A stretch of DNA of 64,000 nucleotides from Moritella viscosa (GTDB taxonomy: Bacteria > Pseudomonadota > Gammaproteobacteria > Enterobacterales > Moritellaceae). The stretch covers positions 2,987,846 through 3,051,845 of the forward strand of contig LN554852.1 in the NCBI GenBank assembly GCA_000953735.1, given 5' to 3'. The notes below the pieces were generated by a model. That model did no database searches and had not been told where the DNA came from. It saw only the letters and a list, made by a program, of their open reading frames with translations. Position numbers and translations under genes: made by a program. The first letter of the stretch is position 1. The number at the start of each line of letters is the position of its first letter. Shown here piece after piece: positions 45,679 through 55,457 of the stretch.

Positions 45679-46077
45679 AATGAACATAATTTAACGCTAG
45701 GGTTACCCTACAGTAGCCCTATTATTGATAACATTTATTTAAATAGCTAAAGAATAATGAGTCTTTTATAAGTCATTATCACCTAATCTAAAGCATAATA
45801 ATAACAAAACAGTTAACCTCACAACTTTTAACGTCAAATTAACCACTCTCACAAATACATCCATTTACACCTTCAAATGTAACCTTCGATTGAAACCAAA
45901 CTATTTTTAAGTATTTATACTAGTTAAAAAACGTTTCGATTGATGAATTTTCAAACAAATAAAAACTTTATTTGAACATTTTAACTTTCGAATAGTGATA
46001 ATTGTATCTATGTCACATTTCGTTTATATAATCTCCCCTATTATCTCGTCACAATTTTAGTTGCAAGAAGGTTAACA
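45679..46077. promoter_or_regulatory. AT-rich promoter region before the GDPD-MFS operon
   Basis: About 400 bp, with no gene on either strand. AAGAAGG precedes ATG 46078. I see no terminator with a good stem after the phosphorylase and no clear operator; poly-A/T tracts abound. Confidence 0.5.
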
Positions 46078-46827
46078 ATGAAAAGATTGATTGCTCATCG
46101 TGGAATGTCATCGCTGGCACCAGAAAATACATTAGCCGCATTTTCTTTATGCAAAGAGAATAATATTCAATGGTTCGAATGTGACGTTGATATTTTAAAA
46201 GACGGTACGATTATTGTTTCACATGACGATACTTTAGATCGTTGTACTGACAAGAGTGGTCAATTATGCAAAATCAGTCATGACGATATCGCGAATATCG
46301 ATGCTGGTAGCTGGTTTGCAGATGAATTCATTGGTGAAAAACTACCGACGCTCCAAGAGTTAATTTCATTAGCAAATGAGCTTGAGCTCAACATGAATAT
46401 CGAAATTAAATCATGCGCAGCAAGTGCAGAACTTAGCTATACCCTGATTGATAATTTAATTATTGGTTTGAAAGAGCTAAACCCTGAGCGCGAATTAATC
46501 GTATCAAGCTTCAACCACCTTGCCCTAACCGAATTTAAACGTCGTAGCCCAGAAACCCAAGTTGCTTGTTTATTTGAAAGCCATACCTTGTGGGACGATT
46601 GGAACTCAATTTTAGATTGGTGTAACGCAGATTACATCCATCCAGAAGACAAAGGCTTAACGCAAGAAATGGTTCACAAATTTAAAGCCGCTGGTTTTAA
46701 AGTAAACGTGTGGACTGTAAACGATCTTGCGCGCGCTAATCAATTATTCAACTGGGGTGTCGACGGTATTTGTACCGATGTTGCCCATAAATTCCCATCA
46801 AAATACAAAGTGTTAGGTAATAAATAA
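46078..46827 (+). CDS. glycerophosphodiester phosphodiesterase (cytosolic, UgpQ-like)
   Basis: A 249-residue GDPD enzyme that splits glycerophosphodiesters into glycerol-3-phosphate and an alcohol. The catalytic motifs are HRGMSSLAPENTLAAF (first His, Glu), WFECDVDILKDGTIIVSHDDTLDR (Glu, Asp, second His) and MNIEIKS. With no signal peptide it is cytosolic like UgpQ. Its stop overlaps the start of the transporter gene by one base, so the two are translated together, suggesting uptake of a glycerophosphodiester followed by hydrolysis. Confidence 0.95.
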   Translation: MKRLIAHRGMSSLAPENTLAAFSLCKENNIQWFECDVDILKDGTIIVSHDDTLDRCTDKSGQLCKISHDDIANIDAGSWFADEFIGEKLPTLQELISLANELELNMNIEIKSCAASAELSYTLIDNLIIGLKELNPERELIVSSFNHLALTEFKRRSPETQVACLFESHTLWDDWNSILDWCNADYIHPEDKGLTQEMVHKFKAAGFKVNVWTVNDLARANQLFNWGVDGICTDVAHKFPSKYKVLGNK

Positions 46828-48119
46828 TGAGTTTATTAGAAAAAATTGGCTTCGACTCAAAAAGCCGCTTTTACGGTTTCTTATCTGTCGTACTGTCAGG
46901 ACAGATCATTTATTCTGCTTTCGAAGCATTTAAAGGTACATTTTATAATTTACTACTAGAAGTATTAAACATTGATAATACGCAGATGGGTGTACTATTT
47001 ACACTAATCGGCTCAGCAATGTTCTTCTACATCCCTGCTGGTTGGGTAAATAACCGCTTCTCTGTACGTTCGATTTTAATGACCAGTATGTTCATACGAT
47101 TCTTAAGTATGATGGCTATCATCATCTTTCAACCTGAATTTACCTTCTTGATCGTCATTGCCGGACTTTGGGGTCTGATTGATGCGATCTTCTGGCCTGC
47201 TGTTGTGAATGGCGTTAACTTAATGTCAGGCGATGACAACAAAGGCATGGCTTTTGGTTTATTAGAGTCAATTCGTCGTGCAACAGAAATGAGCATGAAC
47301 GCAATTATCGTTGGTATCATGGCATTAGTGAGTGGTTCAATCTTGATTTTCCAAGGTGCTATCGTATTCTATACCTTACTTATCCTACCAATGATATTCT
47401 GTGTATGGAAATTTGTACCAGACAATCAATTAGAAGTTAAAGCAGGCGAAAGTAAAAACAAAGCAGCATTACAAGGTTTATTCTATGTATTAAAAATGCC
47501 AACAGTATGGTTAGCGGCTCTAACATCTCTAACAGTTTACTGGACTTACATCACGCTTATCTACACAGTACCATACTTACAAGCTGTGTTTGGTTTAACA
47601 ACTGCAGAAGCCGCTATCTTCGGTATCATTAATACTGGTGCTATGGGTGTTGTTGCCGGTCTTGTTGCTGGCTCAATTGCTGACTTTGTGTTCAAATCAT
47701 CGATTAAAATGATGCTGTGTGCACTGGGTCTTACTGTTATCTGTTTAGGTATTACAATTTTACTACCAAAATCAGCTGAAATGTTAGTAATGAACATGAT
47801 TCTACTAATGTGCTTCTCGTTTAGTATCTTCCTAGCAAAAGGCATTATCTTAGCGCCGATTGCTGAAGCAGGTGTTCCGAAAGAATTCAGTGGCGCAGCA
47901 ATGAGTGTTGGTTCATTCGCTGCATATGCATCAGTATTCTGGGCTTACGCACTAAACGGTTGGATCATCGATACCTATCCTGCAATTGAAGCGTATCAAA
48001 TGATCTTTGGTATTGGTCTGAGCGTATCAGCATTTGGTATGTTCACGGCGATTTGTTTACTATTACTAAAACGTAAACAAGCAGGTAATATCTCAACTGA
48101 TGATGCAACACCAGCATAA
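46827..48119 (+). CDS. MFS transporter, probable glycerophosphodiester uptake
   Basis: A 430-residue major-facilitator protein with 12 membrane helices (for example MGVLFTLIGSAMFFYIPAGW and AAIFGIINTGAMGVVAGLVAG). The helix 2-3 loop WVNNRFSVRSIL fits the family's signature loop loosely. The substrate is inferred from the coupled GDPD gene; some related transporters carry other small organic acids. A good terminator follows at 48178. Confidence 0.88.
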   Translation: MSLLEKIGFDSKSRFYGFLSVVLSGQIIYSAFEAFKGTFYNLLLEVLNIDNTQMGVLFTLIGSAMFFYIPAGWVNNRFSVRSILMTSMFIRFLSMMAIIIFQPEFTFLIVIAGLWGLIDAIFWPAVVNGVNLMSGDDNKGMAFGLLESIRRATEMSMNAIIVGIMALVSGSILIFQGAIVFYTLLILPMIFCVWKFVPDNQLEVKAGESKNKAALQGLFYVLKMPTVWLAALTSLTVYWTYITLIYTVPYLQAVFGLTTAEAAIFGIINTGAMGVVAGLVAGSIADFVFKSSIKMMLCALGLTVICLGITILLPKSAEMLVMNMILLMCFSFSIFLAKGIILAPIAEAGVPKEFSGAAMSVGSFAAYASVFWAYALNGWIIDTYPAIEAYQMIFGIGLSVSAFGMFTAICLLLLKRKQAGNISTDDATPA

Positions 48120-48177
48120 TTTAGGTGAGTTAAGATGACCTAATTAGCGTCATCAAAGTAATCTATAATACAAACAA

Positions 48178-48206
48178 AATAGCCGCATTAATTGCGGCTA
48201 TTTTTT
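48178..48206 (+). terminator. rho-independent terminator
   Basis: AATAGCCGCA and TGCGGCTATT pair around a short TTAAT loop, followed by TTTTTT, 58 bases after the transporter stop. Confidence 0.92.
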
Positions 48207-48247
48207 ATTCTAAATAATGAAACCTATGTATAACGCTCTATTTGTCG

Positions 48248-48670
48248 CTATGCAGCCATCGCTATATGTACTGACGTTTGAATTAACAGTAATAACAGTA
48301 CAAACAAAGACAGTGAAAACGCACGTAATCTATGTGGCACATAGTTAGTCCCCACATGTACATAAGCGTGAATATATCTAAACACCACATAAACAACTGA
48401 CAGTCCAATAGCAAAACTATTCACCGCCCCAACCAACACAGTGATGATGCACAAGCCATAAAACACCAAAGGTGATTCAAACTGGTTATCTAAGTTATTT
48501 GATACTTGAACAACATCTTCTGGCCATGCCTTGTTATTTAACGCCGTTTTCTTAAAATCAATTGCTTTTGCTTTTATTGCTTTTGATTTACGTATTATCA
48601 ATAAAACATACAATGATATAACTAAAAATATATGCGCAAGTAACGGGTATAAAATACCGACTCCATCCAT
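48248..48670 (-). CDS. MAPEG family membrane protein
   Basis: A 140-residue four-helix membrane protein with the family motif NQFESPLVFYGL followed by YVVFRYIHAYVHVGTN. MAPEG members include glutathione-dependent enzymes and structural relatives; bacterial ones are mostly of unknown role. The first helix is at residues 7-26. It is transcribed alone on the minus strand, convergent with the MFS gene. Confidence 0.9.
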   Translation of the reverse strand: MDGVGILYPLLAHIFLVISLYVLLIIRKSKAIKAKAIDFKKTALNNKAWPEDVVQVSNNLDNQFESPLVFYGLCIITVLVGAVNSFAIGLSVVYVVFRYIHAYVHVGTNYVPHRLRAFSLSLFVLLLLLIQTSVHIAMAA

Positions 48671-48817
48671 CTCTTTCTTCCTTTATTTTTATAATATAAT
48701 TAATCTATCAACTAGATATAAAGCAAATGAGGAAAAATAGGAAATGCATGTTTTATGATTTGTGAATAGACGCATCATCAAATTCGAACTTTGATGATGC
48801 TTATCTAACGTGATGAT

Positions 48818-51800
48818 TTATTCCGTCAACAAAGCACTCACTTCCGCTGCTGACAATGCTTTATGATAAATTTTGACACTATCATATGCTTGTTCCAATG
48901 CGGATACACAAACTTTAGGGTCTGCCGAGGTCGCACCATCTTCACAGGTAACACTCGTATGCCCGCCCACTTTAAATGGAGAGCCGCCACCATAACCAGA
49001 AGTATTCATCGCGGCAATAATCGGGCTATTCCCCATCGGTAAATCACCTTGTAGATCAAACGGTGCACCATCGATATAACCCAGTAACAGCTGATTTTCT
49101 CGATCGATGACAACGGCCACATGGTGCCAACTGCCGTCAACAATTGCAGCAGGTTGAGTGATCGTTACATTATTCGGATACATAAATCGGTCGCGGAAAT
49201 TAACTTGAATTTCTAAATCATGTCCACTAGCGCGGATCTCCCAACCACCATAATTCATATTATTTGGGGTCTTAGACGATTTACCAATAAGTAGTTTATC
49301 ACCGTCAGTTACCGAATATTTAAACCACATAGCCGCAGTAAAACTTTTATGACCCGGATCTAATTTATGTGGTAATAAGCTATCTCCTAAAGGATCATTA
49401 ACCATCTCTTTTGCTGCTAACAATGGAATAGTAATACCTTGATCAGTTCTCCCAGCAGTTTGCATTTCAATTAATTTAACACCTGTCGTTTCGGCCTGTA
49501 AGTCATGACCAAATACAGAAGAGTCCGTCACTTTATTATCTTTTAGGTTATCCATATTCCAATCAGCGACCAATTCAGGTGTTACAACTTGAATCATCAC
49601 TGGGCCACGGGTTTTATATTCTCCATCCGTGGCAATATAGCTAAATTGATCGACGCCGACAAAATCGGCAGGTGGTGTATAACGTAATGAATCACCATAA
49701 ACAATAACGGTGCCACCAGCTAATGTTGTCGCGTCAAAGCTCTCAATGGTTAATAGATCGCCATTTGCGTCATAATCATTTGCCAATGGATTGACCAAAC
49801 CAGATTCATTTTTATATACCGTTAAATAATCTTTGAATGTGGCAGGTAACATAGGATCTGTTAATGCCTTCGCGGCTTTAAAGCGAGAGCCTTTTTGAAT
49901 CCGACGCGTCGTATTCCATGCTTGCATATTGCCCATATGCGTTCTTGGCTCTTGAATTTGATTATTATTATCGGTTTGTTCGCCATGGCCTAACCCTAAG
50001 TTATGCCCAATTTCATGAGTAAAGCCCCAGCTCATGGTATAACCTGCGGTACAGCCAACCCAATAACCACCACCCCAACACTGCCCGCCATTCACAGGAT
50101 CTTGAAAATCAATACTGAAGTTAGTTGCATCAGGCGCACTCGGACGAGTTTGCGTAGCCTTACCGATATCGTCTTTTAATTCGATAACGGCTTTACCCAT
50201 ATCCCAACGTAAGCCTGTTTTTTGTGCCCACATATAGTCGAGTTCATTAATGTGGCCTTCCATTTGCGCGACACCATTAATAATGTTGTTTCCAGCGCCT
50301 TTATCAAATTGGTTTTCTTCAAATTTAAAAGCAACCCGCGCTAAACTATTATGGAAGTCATTGCCAGGTTGCGGTTGATATAAACGACCATTCTCAATAG
50401 CAGGCAACTCAAAATCAATGATTAACTCTTGAGTATCGGTTTCATCATTACCTAATGCTGTTGTCGTTATAAATCCACTAACATCAACTTTTTTCTGCCA
50501 AAATAACATGTCTCCCTTCCACGCCGAAATATGAATCGAGCCCAAGGCATCGATCACACCAGTAACGGTTACCGTAGAATTATTCGTTACAATGCCACGG
50601 TAAGTTCTAATTTCCGGCATTGGTGATACAGATTCATATTCTTTGACTCGACGAGAGTCGAAGGTAAGCAATTGAAAATTAGGAGACCGGACTGAATGTT
50701 TCGTAAATTCTAATGCGTAGTCAACATCATTGATACTAACGTCGATATCAATATTTTGCGGCAATGATTCACCAGCCGTTTTATTTTTATCGATAATAAC
50801 CGTACGCACGATAGTCACATTCGAGCTCCAGCGACTGCCCGTAGGCCCAACAGTCTCAGTCCGAATATAATACGTTTTACCGGGATCAATTGGTGACAGT
50901 GTAATGTCATGCTCCCCAGCTAACAAATCGTTTAACTTAACGCGATACTGCCACCCTTCAGTATTACTACCAGCATCCATTTCACCATAATAGATCCAAA
51001 CCGGGTAACCCTCAGCGCTTTTATCTACGCTCAGATTAAGTTTAATTTGATTGCCTTGGCTGTCAAAACCAGTTTGTATTGCAGTATCAACGTTTACCGC
51101 TGCAGGGTGAAAACGGTTATAAGGTATCAGGAACTCTCCTGTCATCAAGGTTCGATTAGGAATACCAGCCCCCTGCCATGCAACAGACATGTGATCACCA
51201 CCACCGCCTTCTTTATGAAGCACTTCGATATAATAATACTGACCAGCATTTAAATTAATATTCGTTTTAACCTGGCTGCTATCACGCCAGTTATCTTCAC
51301 TCGTATAACCAGTAATATGTGCGACTAAATCAGCTTTATCACGCGTCATATCAGAACTAATGCGTAATTCACTATGATCATCAGAAGCAATCCAAAAATT
51401 GTACACCCCACTCACAGGTACAGTGAAATAACCATATACTCGTTGGCCATAAGAAGACCCCATATTAGTGAGTGATTTAAAGTTTGTTAATGTACTTTGT
51501 TGATTAATAGGCGCTAAAGTATTAATAACCGCCACACTTGAGCCAGATATTCCAGTCCATACTTCCTGCGATACACCTTGATAAAGTAATACATCACTAG
51601 GTAAAACATGCACTTTGACTAGCGTAGAACTTGTTTTATTATCTTTATTTATCGTGATTTCAAGATCAAACGAGTGCAACTCTCCCTCAAGAACATGACG
51701 TTTCAAGCTAAGCTGACCTTTCTCATTGATTCCAAATAAGTCCGCATCATCACCACCTACTACCTTAAACGCCAATCCTTGCTGCTCATTAAAACTCAAT

Positions 51801-53605
51801 GTTGCAAATGAGCTACCAATAGAGCCATTAGCAGGAACCGAAAATTCATAATACGGATATTCGAATACGGGAGTATCAGCAACCAAGGCGTTAGTCTGTA
51901 TCGATAGTCCATTTGATAAACCACTACTGTTACCAACAATATCAACGGCTTCAAGGGTAAGATTATAGTTTGTGGCAGGTAATAATTGTTTAAGTCTATA
52001 ATTCGTATTATAAGTTTGTGCAGCAAGTTCCCCATCTTGGTAAATACGATAAAGTATTTGCTGCTTATCTTCATCCGTTGAGGCATCCCAACCAAGATCT
52101 ATAAAATTAGTCCCCTTTTCATTAACCCTAATATTCGTCACCACCGAAGGGGCTATAAAATCATCAATCACAATCATCAAAGGATCACTTTCCATCGACT
52201 TATTACCGGCTTTATCCTGTGCGCGAATAGTAAAATCATAACGAGTTGCACTTTCCAAACCCGTTAGCTCAATTGATAACTTATCCTTACTTGTCGTTGC
52301 TAACAACTTATTACTTTCACTAATTAAATAACGCTTTACATCAACATTATCGGTAGTTGCATTCCATTGTAAGATCACTGTGTCTTCTGACGTTTTTAGC
52401 CAATTAAAGTTAAATATAGGCTTAGGTTTTATCGTATCAACAGGTAAGCGCAAATATTGATTGGTGATGACTCCTCGTGGTATTTCCGGCCCTTCCCAAG
52501 CGACAGCTAATAAGTCAGATCCATAACCTTCAGCCATTAACGCCTTTACTGCATATACTTGGCCAGCTTCAAGGTAAATGATTTCAGAGGCTTGGCTACC
52601 ATAACGCACAGGGTCCCATTCACGTTTGTTTGTAGCCCGCTCTGTATAAGCAATTCGTCTTAGCCCTTTGGTACTAACACTATCACTTAACAACAGTTCA
52701 GATTCGTCATCTGAAGCTATCCAGAATTGATAGTCACCTGTGACAGGTGGGACGATATAGCCTTCCAGAGTCTGACCATATCTACTCCCAATATTACTTG
52801 GTGATTCGAAGTCAGTTTCAATATTTATAGAGGTAGGGTTATCAGGGAACGTTGGTAACGCTTTAAGTTCAGAAAGCTTACCTTTAACTCGATTATCTTG
52901 ATAATACTTACGTAACAATCCTTGGTTTTCTGGTTTTTCCGCATTAGGTATAAATGCAACATGAAGAAGTACAGTTACCGAACTTAAACCGTCACTCACA
53001 TCCACAGAAATATCCATGACTTTTAATGAAAGTTTATTAACTGAAGCAATCACAGTTAATGCACCATCTTCATCAATAGTAAAATAGTTCAATGCCTGTT
53101 CACTGGAAACTTGATAATGCAATGCATCACCATTAGCATCGCTTGCATTTATTTTAGCCACAAACGCACCGACAGTTGCGGTATCGTTTAACAAGACAAT
53201 GTCAGTAATCGGTGAAATAACAGGGCTGTCATTCGCCATTGTTAAGGCGGTTATAGTTCGCGACTCAGATTCTCTGCCTTCCTTATCCAAGGCCAGCACG
53301 TCATAGACATAGCTTCTGTTTTCTTGCAAGTTTATATCAACAAAACGATATAAACCACGGCTAACCGTCGCGACCTTATTACCATCTCGGCGAATAATAT
53401 AACCATTAGCATTATGGCTATCATCCCAGCCTAACGTCAGACTTGTTTGACTAGTCTCGATTAATCGAACATTTTCGACCGCCATGACTTCTTTTTCTGG
53501 CTGTTCAGGTTCAGGACGAGGTAGAGGAATACTTTGTTGAGCCCCGGCCCCTTCATTACACCCTGACACAGATAAGATCAATACAATCCAGAATATATAC
53601 TTCAT
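48818..53605 (-). CDS. giant lipoprotein zinc metalloprotease with PA14/FN3/LamG domains
   Basis: A 1595-residue outer-surface lipoprotein. The signal peptide ends in the lipobox LSVSGC. Then come an FN3-like domain (about 45-120), a cadherin-like segment, a PA14 domain (about 230-390), FN3-like repeats (about 395-575), a second cadherin-like part and a second PA14 (about 680-835, with FWIASDDHSELRIS). After a linker comes a gluzincin/metzincin-type metalloprotease with HEIGHNLGLGHG at 1197, then an Ig-like tandem (FVGVDQFSYIATDGEY) and a C-terminal LamG (from about 1390, GYIDGAPFDLQGDLP). PA14 and LamG bind carbohydrates, so it may degrade glycoprotein or matrix. The ends are intact, and no known close family is recalled. 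Confidence 0.88.
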   Translation of the reverse strand: MKYIFWIVLILSVSGCNEGAGAQQSIPLPRPEPEQPEKEVMAVENVRLIETSQTSLTLGWDDSHNANGYIIRRDGNKVATVSRGLYRFVDINLQENRSYVYDVLALDKEGRESESRTITALTMANDSPVISPITDIVLLNDTATVGAFVAKINASDANGDALHYQVSSEQALNYFTIDEDGALTVIASVNKLSLKVMDISVDVSDGLSSVTVLLHVAFIPNAEKPENQGLLRKYYQDNRVKGKLSELKALPTFPDNPTSINIETDFESPSNIGSRYGQTLEGYIVPPVTGDYQFWIASDDESELLLSDSVSTKGLRRIAYTERATNKREWDPVRYGSQASEIIYLEAGQVYAVKALMAEGYGSDLLAVAWEGPEIPRGVITNQYLRLPVDTIKPKPIFNFNWLKTSEDTVILQWNATTDNVDVKRYLISESNKLLATTSKDKLSIELTGLESATRYDFTIRAQDKAGNKSMESDPLMIVIDDFIAPSVVTNIRVNEKGTNFIDLGWDASTDEDKQQILYRIYQDGELAAQTYNTNYRLKQLLPATNYNLTLEAVDIVGNSSGLSNGLSIQTNALVADTPVFEYPYYEFSVPANGSIGSSFATLSFNEQQGLAFKVVGGDDADLFGINEKGQLSLKRHVLEGELHSFDLEITINKDNKTSSTLVKVHVLPSDVLLYQGVSQEVWTGISGSSVAVINTLAPINQQSTLTNFKSLTNMGSSYGQRVYGYFTVPVSGVYNFWIASDDHSELRISSDMTRDKADLVAHITGYTSEDNWRDSSQVKTNINLNAGQYYYIEVLHKEGGGGDHMSVAWQGAGIPNRTLMTGEFLIPYNRFHPAAVNVDTAIQTGFDSQGNQIKLNLSVDKSAEGYPVWIYYGEMDAGSNTEGWQYRVKLNDLLAGEHDITLSPIDPGKTYYIRTETVGPTGSRWSSNVTIVRTVIIDKNKTAGESLPQNIDIDVSINDVDYALEFTKHSVRSPNFQLLTFDSRRVKEYESVSPMPEIRTYRGIVTNNSTVTVTGVIDALGSIHISAWKGDMLFWQKKVDVSGFITTTALGNDETDTQELIIDFELPAIENGRLYQPQPGNDFHNSLARVAFKFEENQFDKGAGNNIINGVAQMEGHINELDYMWAQKTGLRWDMGKAVIELKDDIGKATQTRPSAPDATNFSIDFQDPVNGGQCWGGGYWVGCTAGYTMSWGFTHEIGHNLGLGHGEQTDNNNQIQEPRTHMGNMQAWNTTRRIQKGSRFKAAKALTDPMLPATFKDYLTVYKNESGLVNPLANDYDANGDLLTIESFDATTLAGGTVIVYGDSLRYTPPADFVGVDQFSYIATDGEYKTRGPVMIQVVTPELVADWNMDNLKDNKVTDSSVFGHDLQAETTGVKLIEMQTAGRTDQGITIPLLAAKEMVNDPLGDSLLPHKLDPGHKSFTAAMWFKYSVTDGDKLLIGKSSKTPNNMNYGGWEIRASGHDLEIQVNFRDRFMYPNNVTITQPAAIVDGSWHHVAVVIDRENQLLLGYIDGAPFDLQGDLPMGNSPIIAAMNTSGYGGGSPFKVGGHTSVTCEDGATSADPKVCVSALEQAYDSVKIYHKALSAAEVSALLTE

Positions 53606-53826
53606 TCATTTTTCCTAAGTTTATCGAATAAAACTCATCACTTTTGATGGTTCAATATAAAGTCGCAATAAAACTTTTAAATGAATATTTAAAAAGCGCG
53701 TTTAAATAACAAAGTACACATTTGATAGCAAATTAAGAAGTACAGCGAGTTTAAACTATAATCAATATCAATAAACTACAAAATATTGCTTATAATTCAT
53801 TCAACATATGGAGAAAATACGAAGAT

Positions 53827-53850
53827 AAAAAACCCCAGTAATAACTGAGG
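53827..53850 (-). terminator. terminator of grcA
   Basis: CCTCAGT / ACTGGGG stem with a TATT loop on the minus strand, followed by TTTTTT, 37 bases after the grcA stop. Confidence 0.9.
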
Positions 53851-53886
53851 TTAAAGAGAGAATAATGAACAGATATATTTATATCA

Positions 53887-54273
53887 TTACATTGTTTTAG
53901 AGAATGTACGGCTAATAACGTCTTGCTGTTGTTCTGATGTTAATGAATTAAAACGTACAGCATAACCCGATACACGTATTGTTAGCTGTGGGTATGCACT
54001 TGGATTTTTAATCGCATCTTCCAGTGTTTCACGTGTTAATACATTCACGTTTAAGTGTTGACCACCTTCTACCTTTGCAGGTTCTTCGATTGCAATATCA
54101 CGAGACTCAAAATTACCAAGTTCAGCTAAGTTAACCACGGCATCTTGCGCGATCACATCATCAACAGTACCGATGCATCTTGCTTGCTCTGCACTTTCAT
54201 CAATAAGCCAAATGGAATTGATTAAACGTTGGTCATCCGCTTGCGTGATTTGAATACCTTTTAATTTACTCAT
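53887..54273 (-). CDS. grcA: autonomous glycyl radical cofactor GrcA
   Basis: A 128-residue homologue of YfiD/GrcA. The C-terminal glycyl-radical loop [25 protein letters not shown] is the diagnostic part. In Escherichia coli it replaces the radical-bearing tail of oxygen-damaged pyruvate formate-lyase. ATG 54273 follows AAAGGT; an in-frame start 11 codons earlier lacks a ribosome site. The N-terminal half ([21 protein letters not shown]) is also family-typical. It is monocistronic with its own terminator. Confidence 0.96.
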   Translation of the reverse strand: MSKLKGIQITQADDQRLINSIWLIDESAEQARCIGTVDDVIAQDAVVNLAELGNFESRDIAIEEPAKVEGGQHLNVNVLTRETLEDAIKNPSAYPQLTIRVSGYAVRFNSLTSEQQQDVISRTFSKTM

Positions 54274-54453
54274 TGTAATACCTTTTATGTTGTATATCTC
54301 AATCAACCATACAACAAAAAACCTTAATTAAACAAGGGTTACAGTGTGAATCATTAATACTTTATAGGTATTTCATATTTATGTATATTCCCTGTTAAAA
54401 CAAGGTTAAGGCAATGAGTAAAATGAACTTAAAAATCAATATTTAACTAGGAT

Positions 54454-55110
54454 TCATTCCAATTGGTCAACTCCTTTCACATCGTTATAACGCAACCGTA
54501 CTTGCTTGAAGTCTTCAAATAATAGCTGAGATGATAATATTGCTTCACCAAAAGGGTTGGTTTCAGGTTCGAGTATGGCTTGTAATTTCCCTTCAGGGTT
54601 AATCACCATAAAAGCGAAGCTATGGCTAACGCTATAATTATCATTAGTGGCTTCATATTCATAAATAGCAATAATATTTAAGCTATTAGCAAACCCTAAA
54701 TAAGTCAGCCCCTCAACTTGCCTTAACCCTATTATTTCGGGATCGAAAAATGCTAAATATTCCGCCAGTACTTGAGGTGTATCACGCAAAGGATCAACGG
54801 TATAAAAAATAATATCGACATCATCCTCAAATGCGCTTTGCTCTAAATGCCCCTGAAACTGACTCAGCGCTAATAACGTCATCGGACAAATATCGCCGCA
54901 GTGCGTATAACCGGCAGCAACGATATGCCACTTGCCTAACAAGTCATCTTGAGTAAAACGATTGCCATGTTGATCTTGTAATACAAAGTCCGTAATCGGC
55001 ATAGCTTCACTCAAAGCAATGCCATTAATTTTCGCTACCGCTTGAGGTTGATACAACCCGAACAAGAACCTCAACATAATAAAAAAGATTAATATAATGC
55101 TTAAGCCCAA
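54454..55110 (-). CDS. SCO1/SenC family copper chaperone
   Basis: A protein of about 218 residues with an N-terminal membrane helix and a thioredoxin-like domain. Copper ligands are visible: the CxxxC in HCGDICPMT and the His in SVSHSFAF. SCO proteins deliver copper to the CuA site of cytochrome oxidase subunit II. The start is uncertain: TTG 55110 is the first plausible codon, and other rare starts exist just upstream after the cox4 stop. It is last in the caa3 oxidase operon. Confidence 0.9.
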   Translation of the reverse strand: MGLSIILIFFIMLRFLFGLYQPQAVAKINGIALSEAMPITDFVLQDQHGNRFTQDDLLGKWHIVAAGYTHCGDICPMTLLALSQFQGHLEQSAFEDDVDIIFYTVDPLRDTPQVLAEYLAFFDPEIIGLRQVEGLTYLGFANSLNIIAIYEYEATNDNYSVSHSFAFMVINPEGKLQAILEPETNPFGEAILSSQLLFEDFKQVRLRYNDVKGVDQLE

Positions 55111-55130
55111 GCTGGAATATAAAAATTTAT

Positions 55131-55454
55131 TTATAAATGCCTACTTATAAACACATAACTGGCTTCTATATTCATTAAGGTAATGAATATCAATATCGCA
55201 ATGGGGGGAATGAATAACAGTAGCTTCACTGCAAATCGTTCCCACTTTAAATGCATAAACACAGTTAAAATCAACCCCGCTTTCATGACCATAAAAAACA
55301 AGATAAGTGCCCAGCGTAAATAGCCTTGAACCTGAAAATAATCCACCATATAAGAACAAGCGCTTAAGATAAATAACAATAACCATGCTTTAAGATAAAG
55401 GCGAATAGGATGCACTTGACCAATTTTATGTGTTTGTGTGGACTTCATAATCAC
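55131..55454 (-). CDS. cytochrome c oxidase subunit IV
   Basis: A 107-residue protein with three membrane helices typical of prokaryotic COX4 (YLKAWLLLFILSACSYMVDYF, WALILFFMVMKAGLILTVFMHLKWE, LLLFIPPIAILIFITLMNIE, cited in pieces). The motif VFMHLKWE is family-specific. It assists assembly or stability of the oxidase. The start may be ATG 55448 instead of 55454. It lies three bases after subunit III. Confidence 0.9.
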   Translation of the reverse strand: MIMKSTQTHKIGQVHPIRLYLKAWLLLFILSACSYMVDYFQVQGYLRWALILFFMVMKAGLILTVFMHLKWERFAVKLLLFIPPIAILIFITLMNIEASYVFISRHL

Positions 55455-55457
55455 ACC

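Noticed and set aside
54290-54308. FNR-like site upstream of grcA (TTGATTGAGATA)
   Set aside because: Only the left half matches TTGAT-N4-ATCAA, and it lies too close to the start codon for a typical activating site.
55141-55386. 81-codon frame overlapping cytochrome oxidase subunit IV
   Set aside because: It is a shifted frame of the real gene with no family features.
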